Origin: Ectopseudomonas mendocina
GTDB taxonomy: Bacteria; Pseudomonadota; Gammaproteobacteria; Pseudomonadales; Pseudomonadaceae
Length of the DNA: 64,000 bases
Direction: 5' to 3'
Assembly (NCBI RefSeq): GCF_016008875.1
Contig: NZ_JADTQG010000004.1
Span: forward strand, 62,001 to 126,000
The notes under the pieces are model-generated. The model did not search any database. It saw nothing but the letters and a program-made list of their open reading frames with translations, and had not been told where the DNA came from. Positions 17,426-26,376 of this stretch are shown here, in pieces (positions within the stretch are counted from its first letter, which is position 1; every line of letters starts with the position of its first letter). Position numbers and translations under genes: made by a program.

Positions 17426-19651
17426 TCATTTTTCCCGCCAGAAACGTGCCTCGCGTCGCAATGCCTGCGCTGCGCCATGCTCGCCCAGGCGCAGATGCAG
17501 CGCGCCATCGAGCGCGGTGTCATGCACCTGAACGCCCGCTGCCCGATAACGCTCCAGCACCTGCGGGTGTGGATGGCCGAAGGCATTGTGGCGGCTGCGG
17601 GTAATCAGCACATGCTGCGCCCCGACCGCGTCGATGAACGCCTGGCTGGACGAGGTGCGACTGCCATGATGAGGGGCCAGCAGCCACTGCGAAGCCAGGG
17701 GAAAGTCGGCCTGCATCAGCGCCCGCTCGGCCTGTACGTCGATATCGCCAGTCAACAGCAGGCGTTCGCCCGCAGCCTCGATCTGCAATACACAGGACAG
17801 CTGGTTGCCGGAGCTGGCGCGCTCCCACTGCCACAGCCTGAAGGTCACCGCGTTCCATTGCCAGCTCTGTCCAGACTCGCAAGCTTCCGCGCCAAGCGCA
17901 TCGGCCAGCCTTTGCGGTTCACCGCTGACCACCCTCGATACAGGCATCCCGGCCTTGATCGCGGCCGCGCCGCCGGCATGATCGTTGTCTGCATGGCTGA
18001 GCAGCATCAGGTCGAGCTGCCTGAGGTTCAGCGCCCGCAACGAGGGCAGGACGATTCGCTCACCGGTATCGAAATCACCGAAGCGCGGCCCGGCGTCATA
18101 CAGCAGAGCGTGCTCTCGGGTACGCACCAGCACCGCCAGCCCCTGCCCCACATCCAGTACCCAGATGTCGGCGCGACCATCATCCAGATGCGGCGCTGGC
18201 AGCAGCAATGCGGGCAACAACAGCGCAAGACCGGGCAGACGCAGCGGCACTCCGGCCGGCAAAAGGAGCAGCAGAGCACCGGCTGCCGCCAGCAACCATG
18301 CCCACAGCGGCAGAACGCTCGGCAGCCAGGCGGGTAGCCAGCCGGCGATGATGCCGAGCAACTCGAACAGCAGGTGCAGCGCACCACCGGCCAGCCACAA
18401 CAGCCCTTCGCCCAGCATCGGTATAGGCAACAGCAAGGTGCCCAGCAAGGCCAGAGGCACGACCACCAACCCTACCCAGGGCACGGCGATCAGGTTGGCC
18501 AACGGCCCGCTGCTGCTGACCGGCAGGCCGAGGATCAACATCATCGGCAACAGGCCGATGGCCATGGTCCATTGCGCACGCGTGAGCCCGCGCCACCAAC
18601 CCCAGACGCCGAGCCGACCGCCAAACACCAGAGCCAGAATCGCCACCGCCGAAAACGACAACCAGAAACCCGGCTGCAACGATGCCAGCGGCTCCAGCAG
18701 CAGAACCACGATCAAGGCCAGCAATAATGGCCACCACGCGCCCAGATGACGAAAGCGCATGCGCCACAGCAGCACCAACGCGACCATCACGCAGGCCCTT
18801 CGCACCGGCACCTCGAAGCCCGCCAACAAGCCGTAGATCAAGGCCCCGCCTAAGGCCAGGGCACAGGCGCAAGGCAGCCATGGCCAACGCGCCGGCCATG
18901 CGCCGAGCTTCGCCAGCAATGCCACCAAACCGTAGAGAAAGCCGGCCAGCAGTCCGATGTGCTGCCCGGAAATAACCATCAGGTGCACCGTGCCGGTGTG
19001 CTGCAACAGGCGCCAATCTTCGCTGCTCAAGCCAGAACCGTCGCCCAGTACCAAAGCGGCGATGGCGCCTTCGCGCTCAACAGCTGGCGTCGCCAACAAG
19101 CGCTGGCGCAGACTGTCGCGCCAACTGCCCAGGCCCGAAGCTGGAGCAAGGCGCTGACCGGACTTGATCGTACCCGTGGCGCCGATACGCTGCGCCAGCA
19201 ACCAAGCTTCGTAGTCGAAGCTCTGCGGATTGACCAGGCCATGCGGCCGCTTCAGGTTGACCGCCAGACGCCAGCGCTCGCCGCCCTGCACTGTCGGCCC
19301 GCCATACCAGGCCACCCGCAACCTTGTTGGCAGCTCGCCGCGACGCGATTGCGCATCCTCCAGCAGGAAGCGCACCACACCATCGGATACCTCGGGCAAT
19401 CCGACCACCCGTCCTTCCAGCCATAGCGTGCGGCCGTCGAGCTCCGGGGCGAGGCGATCGTCCAGCGCCCACTGCGCTGAATTGCAGGCCCACGCCAACC
19501 CCAACAGAAAGAACCCCATTGGGTAGAAACGCCAGAGCAATAAAGCCAGGCCGGCACAGGCCGCAACCAGCAACAGCCAGCCTGGCGGCAGGCTCGGCAG
19601 AAAGCGCAAGCTGAGCAGCCCCAAGGCCAGCGCCAACATCCCTGTTCGCAT
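17426..19651 (-). CDS. comEC: ComEC/Rec2 family DNA uptake channel protein
   Basis: Polytopic inner-membrane protein that translocates single-stranded DNA in naturally competent bacteria. About 741 residues, in order: N-terminal helices and an OB-like region, the ComEC competence transmembrane domain around residues 200-480, and a C-terminal metallo-beta-lactamase-like domain with LDVGQGLAVLV and HADNDHAGG near 540-560. The start at 19651 has GGAGGA upstream; the Met four codons on is possible. It reads as intact. A few other genes of natural transformation would be needed and none lie here. Confidence 0.92.
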   Translation of the reverse strand: MRTGMLALALGLLSLRFLPSLPPGWLLLVAACAGLALLLWRFYPMGFFLLGLAWACNSAQWALDDRLAPELDGRTLWLEGRVVGLPEVSDGVVRFLLEDAQSRRGELPTRLRVAWYGGPTVQGGERWRLAVNLKRPHGLVNPQSFDYEAWLLAQRIGATGTIKSGQRLAPASGLGSWRDSLRQRLLATPAVEREGAIAALVLGDGSGLSSEDWRLLQHTGTVHLMVISGQHIGLLAGFLYGLVALLAKLGAWPARWPWLPCACALALGGALIYGLLAGFEVPVRRACVMVALVLLWRMRFRHLGAWWPLLLALIVVLLLEPLASLQPGFWLSFSAVAILALVFGGRLGVWGWWRGLTRAQWTMAIGLLPMMLILGLPVSSSGPLANLIAVPWVGLVVVPLALLGTLLLPIPMLGEGLLWLAGGALHLLFELLGIIAGWLPAWLPSVLPLWAWLLAAAGALLLLLPAGVPLRLPGLALLLPALLLPAPHLDDGRADIWVLDVGQGLAVLVRTREHALLYDAGPRFGDFDTGERIVLPSLRALNLRQLDLMLLSHADNDHAGGAAAIKAGMPVSRVVSGEPQRLADALGAEACESGQSWQWNAVTFRLWQWERASSGNQLSCVLQIEAAGERLLLTGDIDVQAERALMQADFPLASQWLLAPHHGSRTSSSQAFIDAVGAQHVLITRSRHNAFGHPHPQVLERYRAAGVQVHDTALDGALHLRLGEHGAAQALRREARFWREK

Positions 19652-19777
19652 CCTTCCTCCCTGCTCATCGAGCTGCAGCAAAAGCGTCCGGCGCTCACCT
19701 TCGGTCACAATATGAAAACGCTGGCCGAGCTGAATCCGTGCATAATATCGGCGCTTTTGCCTGCCCAGAGACTCTTC

Positions 19778-20305
19778 ATGCCGCGTCGTTTATTCAAGCG
19801 CTACATGCCCACCCCCGACAGCATCAAGGGTAACAAGTCCCTGCGCTTTCTCGGCAAGCTGATTCATGATCCCAATCTCTGGCACCTGAACCGTCACTCC
19901 GTAGCGCGCGGCATGGCCATCGGCCTGTTCTGGGCGATGATCCCCATGCCGATGCAGATGCTGGCCGCCGCCGCCGTCGCCATTCCGCTGCGCGCCAACC
20001 TGCCGATCTCCATCGGTCTGGTCTGGCTGACCAACCCCATCACCATGCCGCCGATCTTCTACTGCACCTACAAACTCGGTGCATGGATCATGCAGACACC
20101 GCCGGTGCGCATGCCGCAAACCCTGAGCCTGGAATGGATCACGGCCGAGGTCGCCATCCTGTGGAAACCGCTGTACCTCGGCTCTTTCATCTCCGGTCTG
20201 GTGCTCGCCGCACTGGCCTATGTGCTGACCATGCTCTACTGGCGCTGGTGGGTTCAGCGCAGTTGGCGCAAGCGTCAGGAAAAGCGCCGCCAGCAACGCC
20301 CCTGA
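19778..20305 (+). CDS. DUF2062 domain membrane protein
   Basis: A 175-residue basic protein with two or three hydrophobic helices (about 45-75, 75-105, 135-160). The family signature is MAIGLFWAMIPMPMQM followed by LTNPITMPPIFY. Function unknown; it is conserved beside comEC/lol genes in pseudomonads. The start MPRRLFKRYMP at 19778 is preferred because the upstream frame overlaps the promoter region of the divergent comEC. Confidence 0.88.
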   Translation: MPRRLFKRYMPTPDSIKGNKSLRFLGKLIHDPNLWHLNRHSVARGMAIGLFWAMIPMPMQMLAAAAVAIPLRANLPISIGLVWLTNPITMPPIFYCTYKLGAWIMQTPPVRMPQTLSLEWITAEVAILWKPLYLGSFISGLVLAALAYVLTMLYWRWWVQRSWRKRQEKRRQQRP

Positions 20306-20309
20306 AAAG

Positions 20310-20480
20310 AAAAAGCCGTCGAATACCAGGCCGTGTGAAAACGTAGCGAGCGAAGGTCAGGCAAGGCAAAAGCAGGCGAAGAAGCGCAGTTTACAAGTGG
20401 TAAATGAGCATTCTGAGCCTGCTTTTAACGCAGCATGACCGAGCGCAGTAGTTTTCGCACAGCCTGGTTCGACGGCTTTT
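20310..20480. terminator. Terminator stem split by a MITE-like element
   Basis: The arms AAAAGCCGTCGAA (20311-20323) and TTCGACGGCTTTT (20468-20480) are perfect complements with A- and T-runs outside, the layout of a bidirectional terminator between the convergent DUF2062 gene and lolE. Instead of a short loop they enclose about 144 bp, almost all of it the element at 20326-20467. Confidence 0.7.
20326..20467. mobile_element. MITE-like palindromic element, copy 2
   Basis: Inverted ends CCAGGCCGTGTGAAAAC and GTTTTCGCACAGCCTGG (two mismatches) bound 142 bp with the shared core at 20382-20410. There is no coding sequence. The ends merge with the flanking terminator arms, so no target duplication can be read. 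Confidence 0.7.
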
Positions 20481-20485
20481 CGTTC

Positions 20486-21730
20486 TTACTCGTAGCGCAG
20501 CGCTTCGGCCGGTTGTACCTGCGCCGCCCGCCAGGATGGGTAGAGCGTGGCGAGGAAGCTCAGGATCAATGCCGCCGAGCAGATCAGCGCCACATCCAGC
20601 CACTGCAGGTCCGATGGCAGACTGCTGATGAAGTATACGTCGGAGCTCAGCACCTGCTGTCCGGCGAAGGATTCCAGCCAGGCCACCAGCGCACTGACAT
20701 TCAGCGCCGCCAGCACGCCGAGTACCGTACCGATCAGGGTGCCGACCAGGCCGATCACCGAGCCCTGCACCATGAAGATGGCCATGATCTGCCGCGGTGT
20801 GGCGCCCAGGGTGCGCAGGATGGCGATATCGCCGCCCTTGTCGGCCACCACCATGATCAGCGTGGCGATGATATTGAAGGCGGCGACTGCGACGATCAGC
20901 AGCAGCAGCAGGCCGATCATGGTCTTTTCCATCTTCATCGCGCTGAACAGGCTGCCCTGGGTGTGGGTCCAGTCGTCGGCGCGGTAGCCGGCGCCCAGCT
21001 CGGCGAGCAGCGCCTTGGACACCTGCGGCGCCTGGTACAGGTCCTTCAGCGCCAGGCGGATGCCCGGCACGGTGCCCTCCGGCAGGCGCTGCATGGCTGC
21101 GGCATCGGCGACGTTGATCAGCGCCAGCGAGCTGTCCAGCTCGGCGCCAACCTTGAACACCGCCGCCACGTTCAGGCGCTGCATGCGCGGCGTGACACCA
21201 CCAGGAGCATTGCTCAGCTCGGGAATGATCAGCGTCAGCTTGTCGCCGACCTGCAGGCCGAAGCGCCGAGCAGTGATATCACCGATCACCACGCCGAACT
21301 CACCGGGCTGCAGATTATTCAGGCTGCCCTGACGGATATGGTCGGGCAGGATCGACACCTTGCCCTCTTCCGCCGGATCGATGCCGTGGATCTGGATCGG
21401 CTGCATCAGCCCGCGATGCGAAAGCATGCCCTCCAGCTCGGCATAAGGCGCGGCCGCCTGCACCTGCGGATTGGCCATGGCCGTGCCGGCCAGGGCGCGC
21501 CAGTCGGCAACCGGCTCGGCGCCATAGACCATGGCGTGCGGCACCATACCGAGAATCCGTGAGCTCATTTCCTTCTGGAAGCCGTTCATCACCGACAGCA
21601 CCACGATCATCGCCAGTACGCCGAGCGCCAGGCCGATCATCGAAGTCAGCGAAATGAAGGAAATGAAGTGATTGCGGCGCTTGGCCCGTGTGTAGCGAGC
21701 GCCGATGAAGATACTCAGCGGACGAAACAT
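20486..21730 (-). CDS. lolE: Lipoprotein-releasing ABC transporter permease (LolE/LolC)
   Basis: Permease of the Lol system that extracts outer-membrane lipoproteins from the inner membrane and hands them to LolA. 414 residues: an N-terminal helix, a large periplasmic domain (about 50-260) and three C-terminal helices with [21 protein letters not shown], ending PAEALRYE. It is a clear paralogue of the other permease at 22436. The E/C naming follows the usual lolC-lolD-lolE order and is not proven by sequence. It overlaps lolD by one base. Confidence 0.9.
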   Translation of the reverse strand: MFRPLSIFIGARYTRAKRRNHFISFISLTSMIGLALGVLAMIVVLSVMNGFQKEMSSRILGMVPHAMVYGAEPVADWRALAGTAMANPQVQAAAPYAELEGMLSHRGLMQPIQIHGIDPAEEGKVSILPDHIRQGSLNNLQPGEFGVVIGDITARRFGLQVGDKLTLIIPELSNAPGGVTPRMQRLNVAAVFKVGAELDSSLALINVADAAAMQRLPEGTVPGIRLALKDLYQAPQVSKALLAELGAGYRADDWTHTQGSLFSAMKMEKTMIGLLLLLIVAVAAFNIIATLIMVVADKGGDIAILRTLGATPRQIMAIFMVQGSVIGLVGTLIGTVLGVLAALNVSALVAWLESFAGQQVLSSDVYFISSLPSDLQWLDVALICSAALILSFLATLYPSWRAAQVQPAEALRYE

Positions 21731-22443
21731 CAGAGGGCCACCAGCTTGCCGTCCTGCAGGCTGAGCACGCGGTCCATCTGCCGCGCCAGCTGCATGTCGT
21801 GGGTCACCACCAGGAATGCGGTATTGGAGTCACGGCTGAGCTCGCGCATCAGCTCCTGAATACCTTCGGCGGTGTGCTGGTCGAGGTTGCCGGTAGGCTC
21901 GTCAAGCAGCACCAGCCCAGGGCGATTGACCAGGGCGCGGGCGATGGCCACACGCTGCCTCTCGCCACCGGACAGCTCTGACGGCTTGTGATTGAGGCGA
22001 TGCCCCAGGCCCACGCGCTCCAGCAATGCAGTCGCGCGCTGGCGCGCTTCGGCGATCGACGTCTTGCCGATCAGCAGCGGCATGCAGGCATTCTCCAGCG
22101 CAGTGAACTCGGCCAGCAGGTGATGGAACTGATAGACGAAACCCAGCGCCCGATTGCGCAGCAACCCACGGGCGGTCTCGCTCAGCGCCGACAGTTGCTC
22201 ACCGGCCAGCCACACACTGCCCTCGCTGGGTGTGTCCAGGCCACCGAGCATGTTCAGCAGGGTGCTCTTGCCGGAACCGGAGCTGCCGACGATGGCCACG
22301 CGCTCTCCGGGAAAGAGTTCCAGTTCGAGCCCGTCGAGCACGACCACCGACTCGGGGCCTTCGTCGTAACGCTTGCTCAGGTTGCGGCAACTGAGCACGG
22401 CATTCTGCTGTTTCATGGCGTTCTGGTTCATGGGTTCACTCAT
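21730..22443 (-). CDS. lolD: Lipoprotein-releasing ABC transporter ATPase
   Basis: ATPase of LolCDE. 237 residues with Walker [10 protein letters not shown] at 53-61, the signature LSGGE at 157-161 and Walker B DEPTGNLD at 181-188, plus the His switch in VVTHD. It is coupled to both permeases by short overlaps. Confidence 0.97.
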   Translation of the reverse strand: MSEPMNQNAMKQQNAVLSCRNLSKRYDEGPESVVVLDGLELELFPGERVAIVGSSGSGKSTLLNMLGGLDTPSEGSVWLAGEQLSALSETARGLLRNRALGFVYQFHHLLAEFTALENACMPLLIGKTSIAEARQRATALLERVGLGHRLNHKPSELSGGERQRVAIARALVNRPGLVLLDEPTGNLDQHTAEGIQELMRELSRDSNTAFLVVTHDMQLARQMDRVLSLQDGKLVAL

Positions 22444-23683
22444 AGCGCAGGGCCTCGGCGGGCTGGGTGCGCGCGGCGCGCCAGGCCGGATACAGGGTAG
22501 CGAAGAAGCTCAGCAGCAGCGCCGCGGTACAAACCATCACCACGTCGGCGCTCTGCAGTTGCGAAGGCAGGTAATCGATAAAGTAGACATCGGCATTGAG
22601 AAACTTGATGCCCAGCAGGCGCTCGATGCCGGCGATCAGGCTGCTGACGTTGAGCGCCGCGAGAATCCCCAGCACGGCGCCTATGAAAGTACCGACCACG
22701 CCGATCACGGTGCCCTGCACCATGAAGATGGCCATGATCTGCCGCGGCGTGGCGCCAAGGGTACGCAGGATGGCGATATCGCCCTTCTTGTCGGTCACCA
22801 CCATCACCAGAGTAGAGATGATGTTGAAGGCTGCCACCGCAACGATCAGCAGCAGCAGCAGGCCGATCATGGTCTTCTCCATGCGGATGGCCTGGTACAG
22901 GTTGCCGTGAGTGCGAGTCCAGTCGCGGGCGTAGAAATCGCCGTCGAGAGTCTGGGCGATTTCCCAGGCACTGCGCGGCGCCTGGAACAGGTCATCGAAC
23001 TTCAGGCGCAGGCCCTGTACCTGATCCGGCTGCCAGCGCTGCAGGCGCGCCAGGTCGCTGATATTGGCCAGCGCCAGGGCGCCATCGATCTCGCCGGCGC
23101 CGACGTGAAAGATACCGGTGACGGTGAAGCGTTTCAGGCGCGGGAACATGCCGGCCGGGGTCACGGTGACTTCGGGGGCGACGAAGGTGACCTTGTCGCC
23201 GAGCTTGAGGCCCAGCTTGCCCGCTGCCTTGTCACCAATGACCATGGCGAAATCACCTGGCTGCAGGCTATCGAGACTGCCCTGCTGGAAGAAGTCATCG
23301 ATGATCGAGACCTTGCGCTCCTGCTCGGGATCGATGGCATTGAACAGTACCTTCTGCACCTTGCCGTCGTGCGTCAGCAAGCCCTGCATCTGGGTGAAAG
23401 GTGCCAGCGCCTCGACACGCGGATGGCGCTCGACCTGACGCGCCAGTGCCGGCCAGTCACTGACCGGGGTCGGCGACTCGACCGTGGCGTGAGGAATCAT
23501 CCCCAGCACACGGGTGCGCATCTCGTGATCGAAACCATTCATGACCGACAGCACCAGGATCATCACCATCACCCCCAGGGTGAGGCCGAGCATGGACGTC
23601 AGGGAAATGAAGGAAACGAAGTGGTTGCGGCGCTTGGCCCGCGTGTAGCGCGTGCCGATGAATACGAACAGAGGTCTGAACAT
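22436..23683 (-). CDS. lolC: Lipoprotein-releasing ABC transporter permease (LolC/LolE)
   Basis: First gene of the lol operon, 415 residues. It has the same architecture as the distal permease: an N-terminal helix, a periplasmic domain and three C-terminal helices, ending PAEALRYE. The two permeases share the [13 protein letters not shown] segment. In E. coli the LolC periplasmic domain recruits LolA and LolE binds the lipoprotein; which copy does which here cannot be told by eye. Confidence 0.9.
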   Translation of the reverse strand: MFRPLFVFIGTRYTRAKRRNHFVSFISLTSMLGLTLGVMVMILVLSVMNGFDHEMRTRVLGMIPHATVESPTPVSDWPALARQVERHPRVEALAPFTQMQGLLTHDGKVQKVLFNAIDPEQERKVSIIDDFFQQGSLDSLQPGDFAMVIGDKAAGKLGLKLGDKVTFVAPEVTVTPAGMFPRLKRFTVTGIFHVGAGEIDGALALANISDLARLQRWQPDQVQGLRLKFDDLFQAPRSAWEIAQTLDGDFYARDWTRTHGNLYQAIRMEKTMIGLLLLLIVAVAAFNIISTLVMVVTDKKGDIAILRTLGATPRQIMAIFMVQGTVIGVVGTFIGAVLGILAALNVSSLIAGIERLLGIKFLNADVYFIDYLPSQLQSADVVMVCTAALLLSFFATLYPAWRAARTQPAEALRYE

Positions 23684-23973
23684 GTCGGAGAGATTCGGGG
23701 GAAAGAAAAACGTCCATGTGGCGGGGCCCGATCAGCGGCCTTACACTCAGAGGCGACTCGTAGTGGGCTGCATAACGGGCCTGCTGCGTTAAACACTTGG
23801 AAAGCCACTCATGGCTATCACACATCAGTGTGGCCCCGAAGGGGCGAGCGAAGCGAGCATTGCTCGTTTACCATTCGTAACCGGCGCTTGCCCAGCGATG
23901 TTCGCCCGGCTCGCATACCGTTCGCGAAGCCTTCAACAGGCTCTTCGACCACCACTGCTTTCATGGGTTCGCC
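23684..23973. other. Intergenic region between divergent lolC and the PilZ gene
   Basis: 290 bp with no supportable gene. It holds GC-rich palindromic bits (CCCCGAAGGGG near 23835 and GAGCGAAGCGAGC near 23845) that resemble the extra segment in MITE-like copy 1. Promoters for both genes must lie here, but I could not choose one. Confidence 0.5.
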
Positions 23974-24540
23974 ATGTCGACTAACGATGTAGATGATCGC
24001 CGCGAATACTACCGTATCGAGGATACGATCGCACTGGAATTCAGCCTGCTGTCAGGGGCCGAAGCCCAGGCCAGCGACGTACTTCACGACCCGTCGCCGC
24101 TGTTCAATCTGCTCAGCGATCTGCACCTGATGGACTTCGAGTCGCAACATCTGCTGCGCCACATCAGCGAGCGTGATCGCACCCTGGCCAACTACCTGAA
24201 AGTGATCAACAAGCGCATCGACCTGCTCGGCCAGGCAGTGGCGCAGAGCCTGCTACGTGATATCGGGGCTCCACGCCAGGTATCGCTGTCCGAGGGCGGT
24301 ATCAGCTTCAGCCACGCCCAGGCCGTGGCACCGGGCAGCCACCTGGCGATCAAGATGGTATTGATGCCACAAGCACTCGGTCTGATGCTGCGCGCTCAAG
24401 TGGTGCACTGCAGCGCACGCAGCGACGGCCAGTACGATATCGGCACCGAGTTCGAAGCGTTGACCGACGCACAGCGCCAGTTGCTGGCCCGGCATATCCT
24501 GCAGAGACAGGCCCTGGAACGTCGCCAGGCCCGCGAATGA
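23974..24540 (+). CDS. PilZ domain protein with helical insertion
   Basis: Probable c-di-GMP receptor of 188 residues. The Arg motif RREYYR (9-14) and a SLSEGG block (104-109) match the two PilZ signatures, and the last part keeps the expected beta pattern with GTEF near 155. Two oddities: about 90 residues, mostly helical, separate the motifs where a PilZ core has about 20-30, and the second motif has Ser104 where Asp or Asn is usual. A signal output domain is absent. A small gene follows by 16 bp. Confidence 0.8.
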   Translation: MSTNDVDDRREYYRIEDTIALEFSLLSGAEAQASDVLHDPSPLFNLLSDLHLMDFESQHLLRHISERDRTLANYLKVINKRIDLLGQAVAQSLLRDIGAPRQVSLSEGGISFSHAQAVAPGSHLAIKMVLMPQALGLMLRAQVVHCSARSDGQYDIGTEFEALTDAQRQLLARHILQRQALERRQARE

Positions 24541-24556
24541 ACGCCAAGGAATCGCC

Positions 24557-24865
24557 ATGTATCGCCTCGCCCTGCTACTCGCCCTGCTCGCCCCTACTGC
24601 CTCGTTCGCCGACACCCTGACCATTCCGTTGGGCAACCAGGGTGCGGATATCGATGCCCGCAACCTGCCCCAGAAAGGCGAGTCGAAACGCTCGGTACTC
24701 GAGCGCTTCGGCCTGGCCGATGAAGAACACAAGCCGGTCGGCCAGCCGCCGATCACCCGCTGGGACTACCGCGAGTTCAGCGTTTATTTCGAATACGATC
24801 ATGTGATCAACAGCGTGCGCCACCATCAGCCACACCACCTCGACACCGTCAAGGAGCAACAGTGA
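24557..24865 (+). CDS. Small periplasmic protein, possibly BamE-like fold
   Basis: A 102-residue protein with a clear signal peptide (MYRLALLLALLAPTASFA) and a mature part of about 84 residues. The pattern GESKRSVLERFG, then WDYREFSVYFEYD, then a closing VxxV strand resembles the SmpA/OmlA (BamE) type alpha-beta fold, but no lipobox is present. It is coupled to the next gene by a 4-bp overlap (GTGA). The function is unknown to me; homologues are sometimes labelled phosphodiesterase, probably by transfer from the neighbour. Confidence 0.75.
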   Translation: MYRLALLLALLAPTASFADTLTIPLGNQGADIDARNLPQKGESKRSVLERFGLADEEHKPVGQPPITRWDYREFSVYFEYDHVINSVRHHQPHHLDTVKEQQ

Positions 24866-25581
24866 CTCTCATCTACGGCCATCGCGGCGCCAAGGGCGAA
24901 GCCCCGGAAAATACCCTCGCCAGCTTCCAGCGCTGCCTGGAGCATGGCGTCAATCGCTGCGAGCTGGATCTGCACCTGTCACGCGACGGCGAGTTGATGG
25001 TGATTCACGATCCAACCCTGAAGCGCACCACCGGCGTGCGCGGCAAGGTGGTCGAACATGATGCCGCCGATCTGATCAAATATGACGCGCGCAAGGGCGG
25101 CCCGGGCTGGGTGCGCCCCTGCCCCATTCCGCGCCTGCAGGATCTGTTCGAGCAGTGTCAGTTCGAGCACTGGCAACTGGAAGTGAAAAGCGCCTCGAAA
25201 GTGCGTGCCGCGCGCACCGTACTGGCCATCGCCGAGCTGGTCGAGCGCTTCGGCCTGCGCGATCGGATCACCATCACCTCCAGCTCGCGCGAAGTGCTCA
25301 AGGCCGCACGCGAGCTGACTCCGCAACTTCAACTGGGCCTGGTCGCCGAGTACGCCTGGCTCGATCCGCTGAAAGTGGCGGCGCACTATGAGTGCCACCT
25401 GCTGGCGCTGAACTGGACCCTATGCACTCCGGAGCGCCTGCTCAAGGCGCAGAAGCAGGGGCTGCACGTGTCGGTCTGGACGGTCAACGAACCGGCGCTG
25501 ATGCGCCGCCTGGCCGACTTTGGCGCCGACAGCATCATCACCGACTTCCCCAGCATAGCGGTGCAGACGCTACGCGGCTGA
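24862..25581 (+). CDS. Glycerophosphodiester phosphodiesterase
   Basis: Hydrolyses glycerophosphodiesters to glycerol-3-phosphate and an alcohol. The 239-residue TIM barrel has HR at 7-8, EN at 16-17, the metal ligands Glu34 and Asp36 in CELDLHLS, and His49 in IHDPT. It lacks a signal peptide, so it is a cytosolic UgpQ-like form. It starts with GTG, overlapping the preceding stop codon. Confidence 0.92.
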   Translation: MTLIYGHRGAKGEAPENTLASFQRCLEHGVNRCELDLHLSRDGELMVIHDPTLKRTTGVRGKVVEHDAADLIKYDARKGGPGWVRPCPIPRLQDLFEQCQFEHWQLEVKSASKVRAARTVLAIAELVERFGLRDRITITSSSREVLKAARELTPQLQLGLVAEYAWLDPLKVAAHYECHLLALNWTLCTPERLLKAQKQGLHVSVWTVNEPALMRRLADFGADSIITDFPSIAVQTLRG

Positions 25582-25760
25582 GACTCATCGCCCTCTCCCC
25601 CGGCCCCTCTCCCGCAAGCGGGAGAGGGGAGCAAGCCAGAGCAGCTCGCGCGACGTTCGGATGCAATTCGAGGGATGCAGAGAGAGCATTCCCGGATTGC
25701 ATCCGGGCTACGAACTGGCGGTGCGCACGGCACACCCTATGGGCTGAGGCGTTTAGCCTC

Positions 25761-25834
25761 TGTAGGAGCGGATTTATCCGCGATATGCAGCCAACACCGA
25801 GCACACCAGCATCGCGAATAAATTCGCTCCTACA
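25761..25834. repeat. TGTAGGAGCG-type palindromic repeat, copy 2
   Basis: The arms begin TGTAGGAGCGGATTTATCCG and end with the near complement at 25815-25834, enclosing about 30 nt. It lies inside the first unit of the tandem duplication. Confidence 0.8.
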
Positions 25835-26075
25835 CCAGAAGCCATGTAGCCCGGATGACATGGCGCGAAGGCCCCGGATTGCATCCGGGCTACGAACTGA
25901 GACTCATCGCCCTCTCCCCCGGCCCCTCTCCCGCAAGCGGGAGAGGGAGCAAGCCAGAGCAGCTCGCGGGTCGTCCGGATGCAATTCGGGGCTAGAGAGA
26001 GCATTCCCGGATTGCATCCGGGCTACGAACTGGCGGTTCGCACGGCACACCCTAAGGGCTGAGGCGATTAGCCTT

Positions 26076-26149
26076 TGTAGGAGCGGATTTATCCGCGATA
26101 TGCAGCCAACACCGAGCGCACCAGCATCGCGAATAAATTCGCTCCTACA
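26076..26149. repeat. TGTAGGAGCG-type palindromic repeat, copy 3
   Basis: It matches copy 2 except for one or two bases and lies in the second unit of the tandem duplication, 315 bp further on. Confidence 0.8.
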
Positions 26150-26240
26150 CCAGAAGCCATGTACCCCGGATGCAATCCGGGTGCGTCTTCGCTCCTGCAG
26201 CCGAATGGCATCCAGGCTACGAACACAACGCCCAACAACG

Positions 26241-26265
26241 AAAAAACCGGCCAATCGCCGGTTTT
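26241..26265 (-). terminator. Intrinsic terminator of sthA
   Basis: On the minus strand AAAACCGGC, a 5-nt loop, GCCGGTTTT and a run of T follow the sthA stop by about 110 bp. Confidence 0.75.
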
Positions 26266-26376
26266 GTCGTTGCTGCCGCCTGAGACGCTAGAAGCTCTCC
26301 CGATTCGGCCAGCGCCACTCGGAAGCCGCTACCCAGCCTGTCTCCCCGACCGGCTCAGGCCGCCGGCCGGAGCCGC

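Larger units (their letters stand above)
25578..26214. repeat. Imperfect tandem duplication of a composite intergenic repeat (unit about 0.32 kb)
   Basis: The gene-free 795 bp between the phosphodiesterase and sthA is mostly two copies of one block, beginning CTGAGACTCATCGCCCTC at 25578 and again at 25897. Each copy carries, in order, a CCCCTCTCCCGC/GCGGGAGAGGGG hairpin (25604-25629 in copy 1), a CCCGGATTGCATCCGGG palindrome (about 25691-25710), and a TGTAGGAGCG hairpin (25761-25834 or 26076-26149). The copies differ by scattered substitutions and small indels. Confidence 0.85.

Noticed and set aside
17426..19651. comEC as evidence of horizontal transfer or a competence island
   Set aside because: Its composition matches its neighbours and the gene is conserved at this place in pseudomonads; no mobile genes flank it.
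19717..19746. CATAAT as a -10 box for the DUF2062 gene
   Set aside because: No acceptable -35 sequence at 16-18 bp, so I do not list it as a promoter.
25578..26214. CRISPR-like array in the repeat block
   Set aside because: Only two long units, each with internal palindromes, no regular short repeats with unique spacers and no cas genes.
25392..26291. A 299-codon open frame across the duplicated repeat block
   Set aside because: It runs from inside the phosphodiesterase gene through both repeat units, and its translation simply mirrors the repeated hairpins. No ribosome site or family resemblance.
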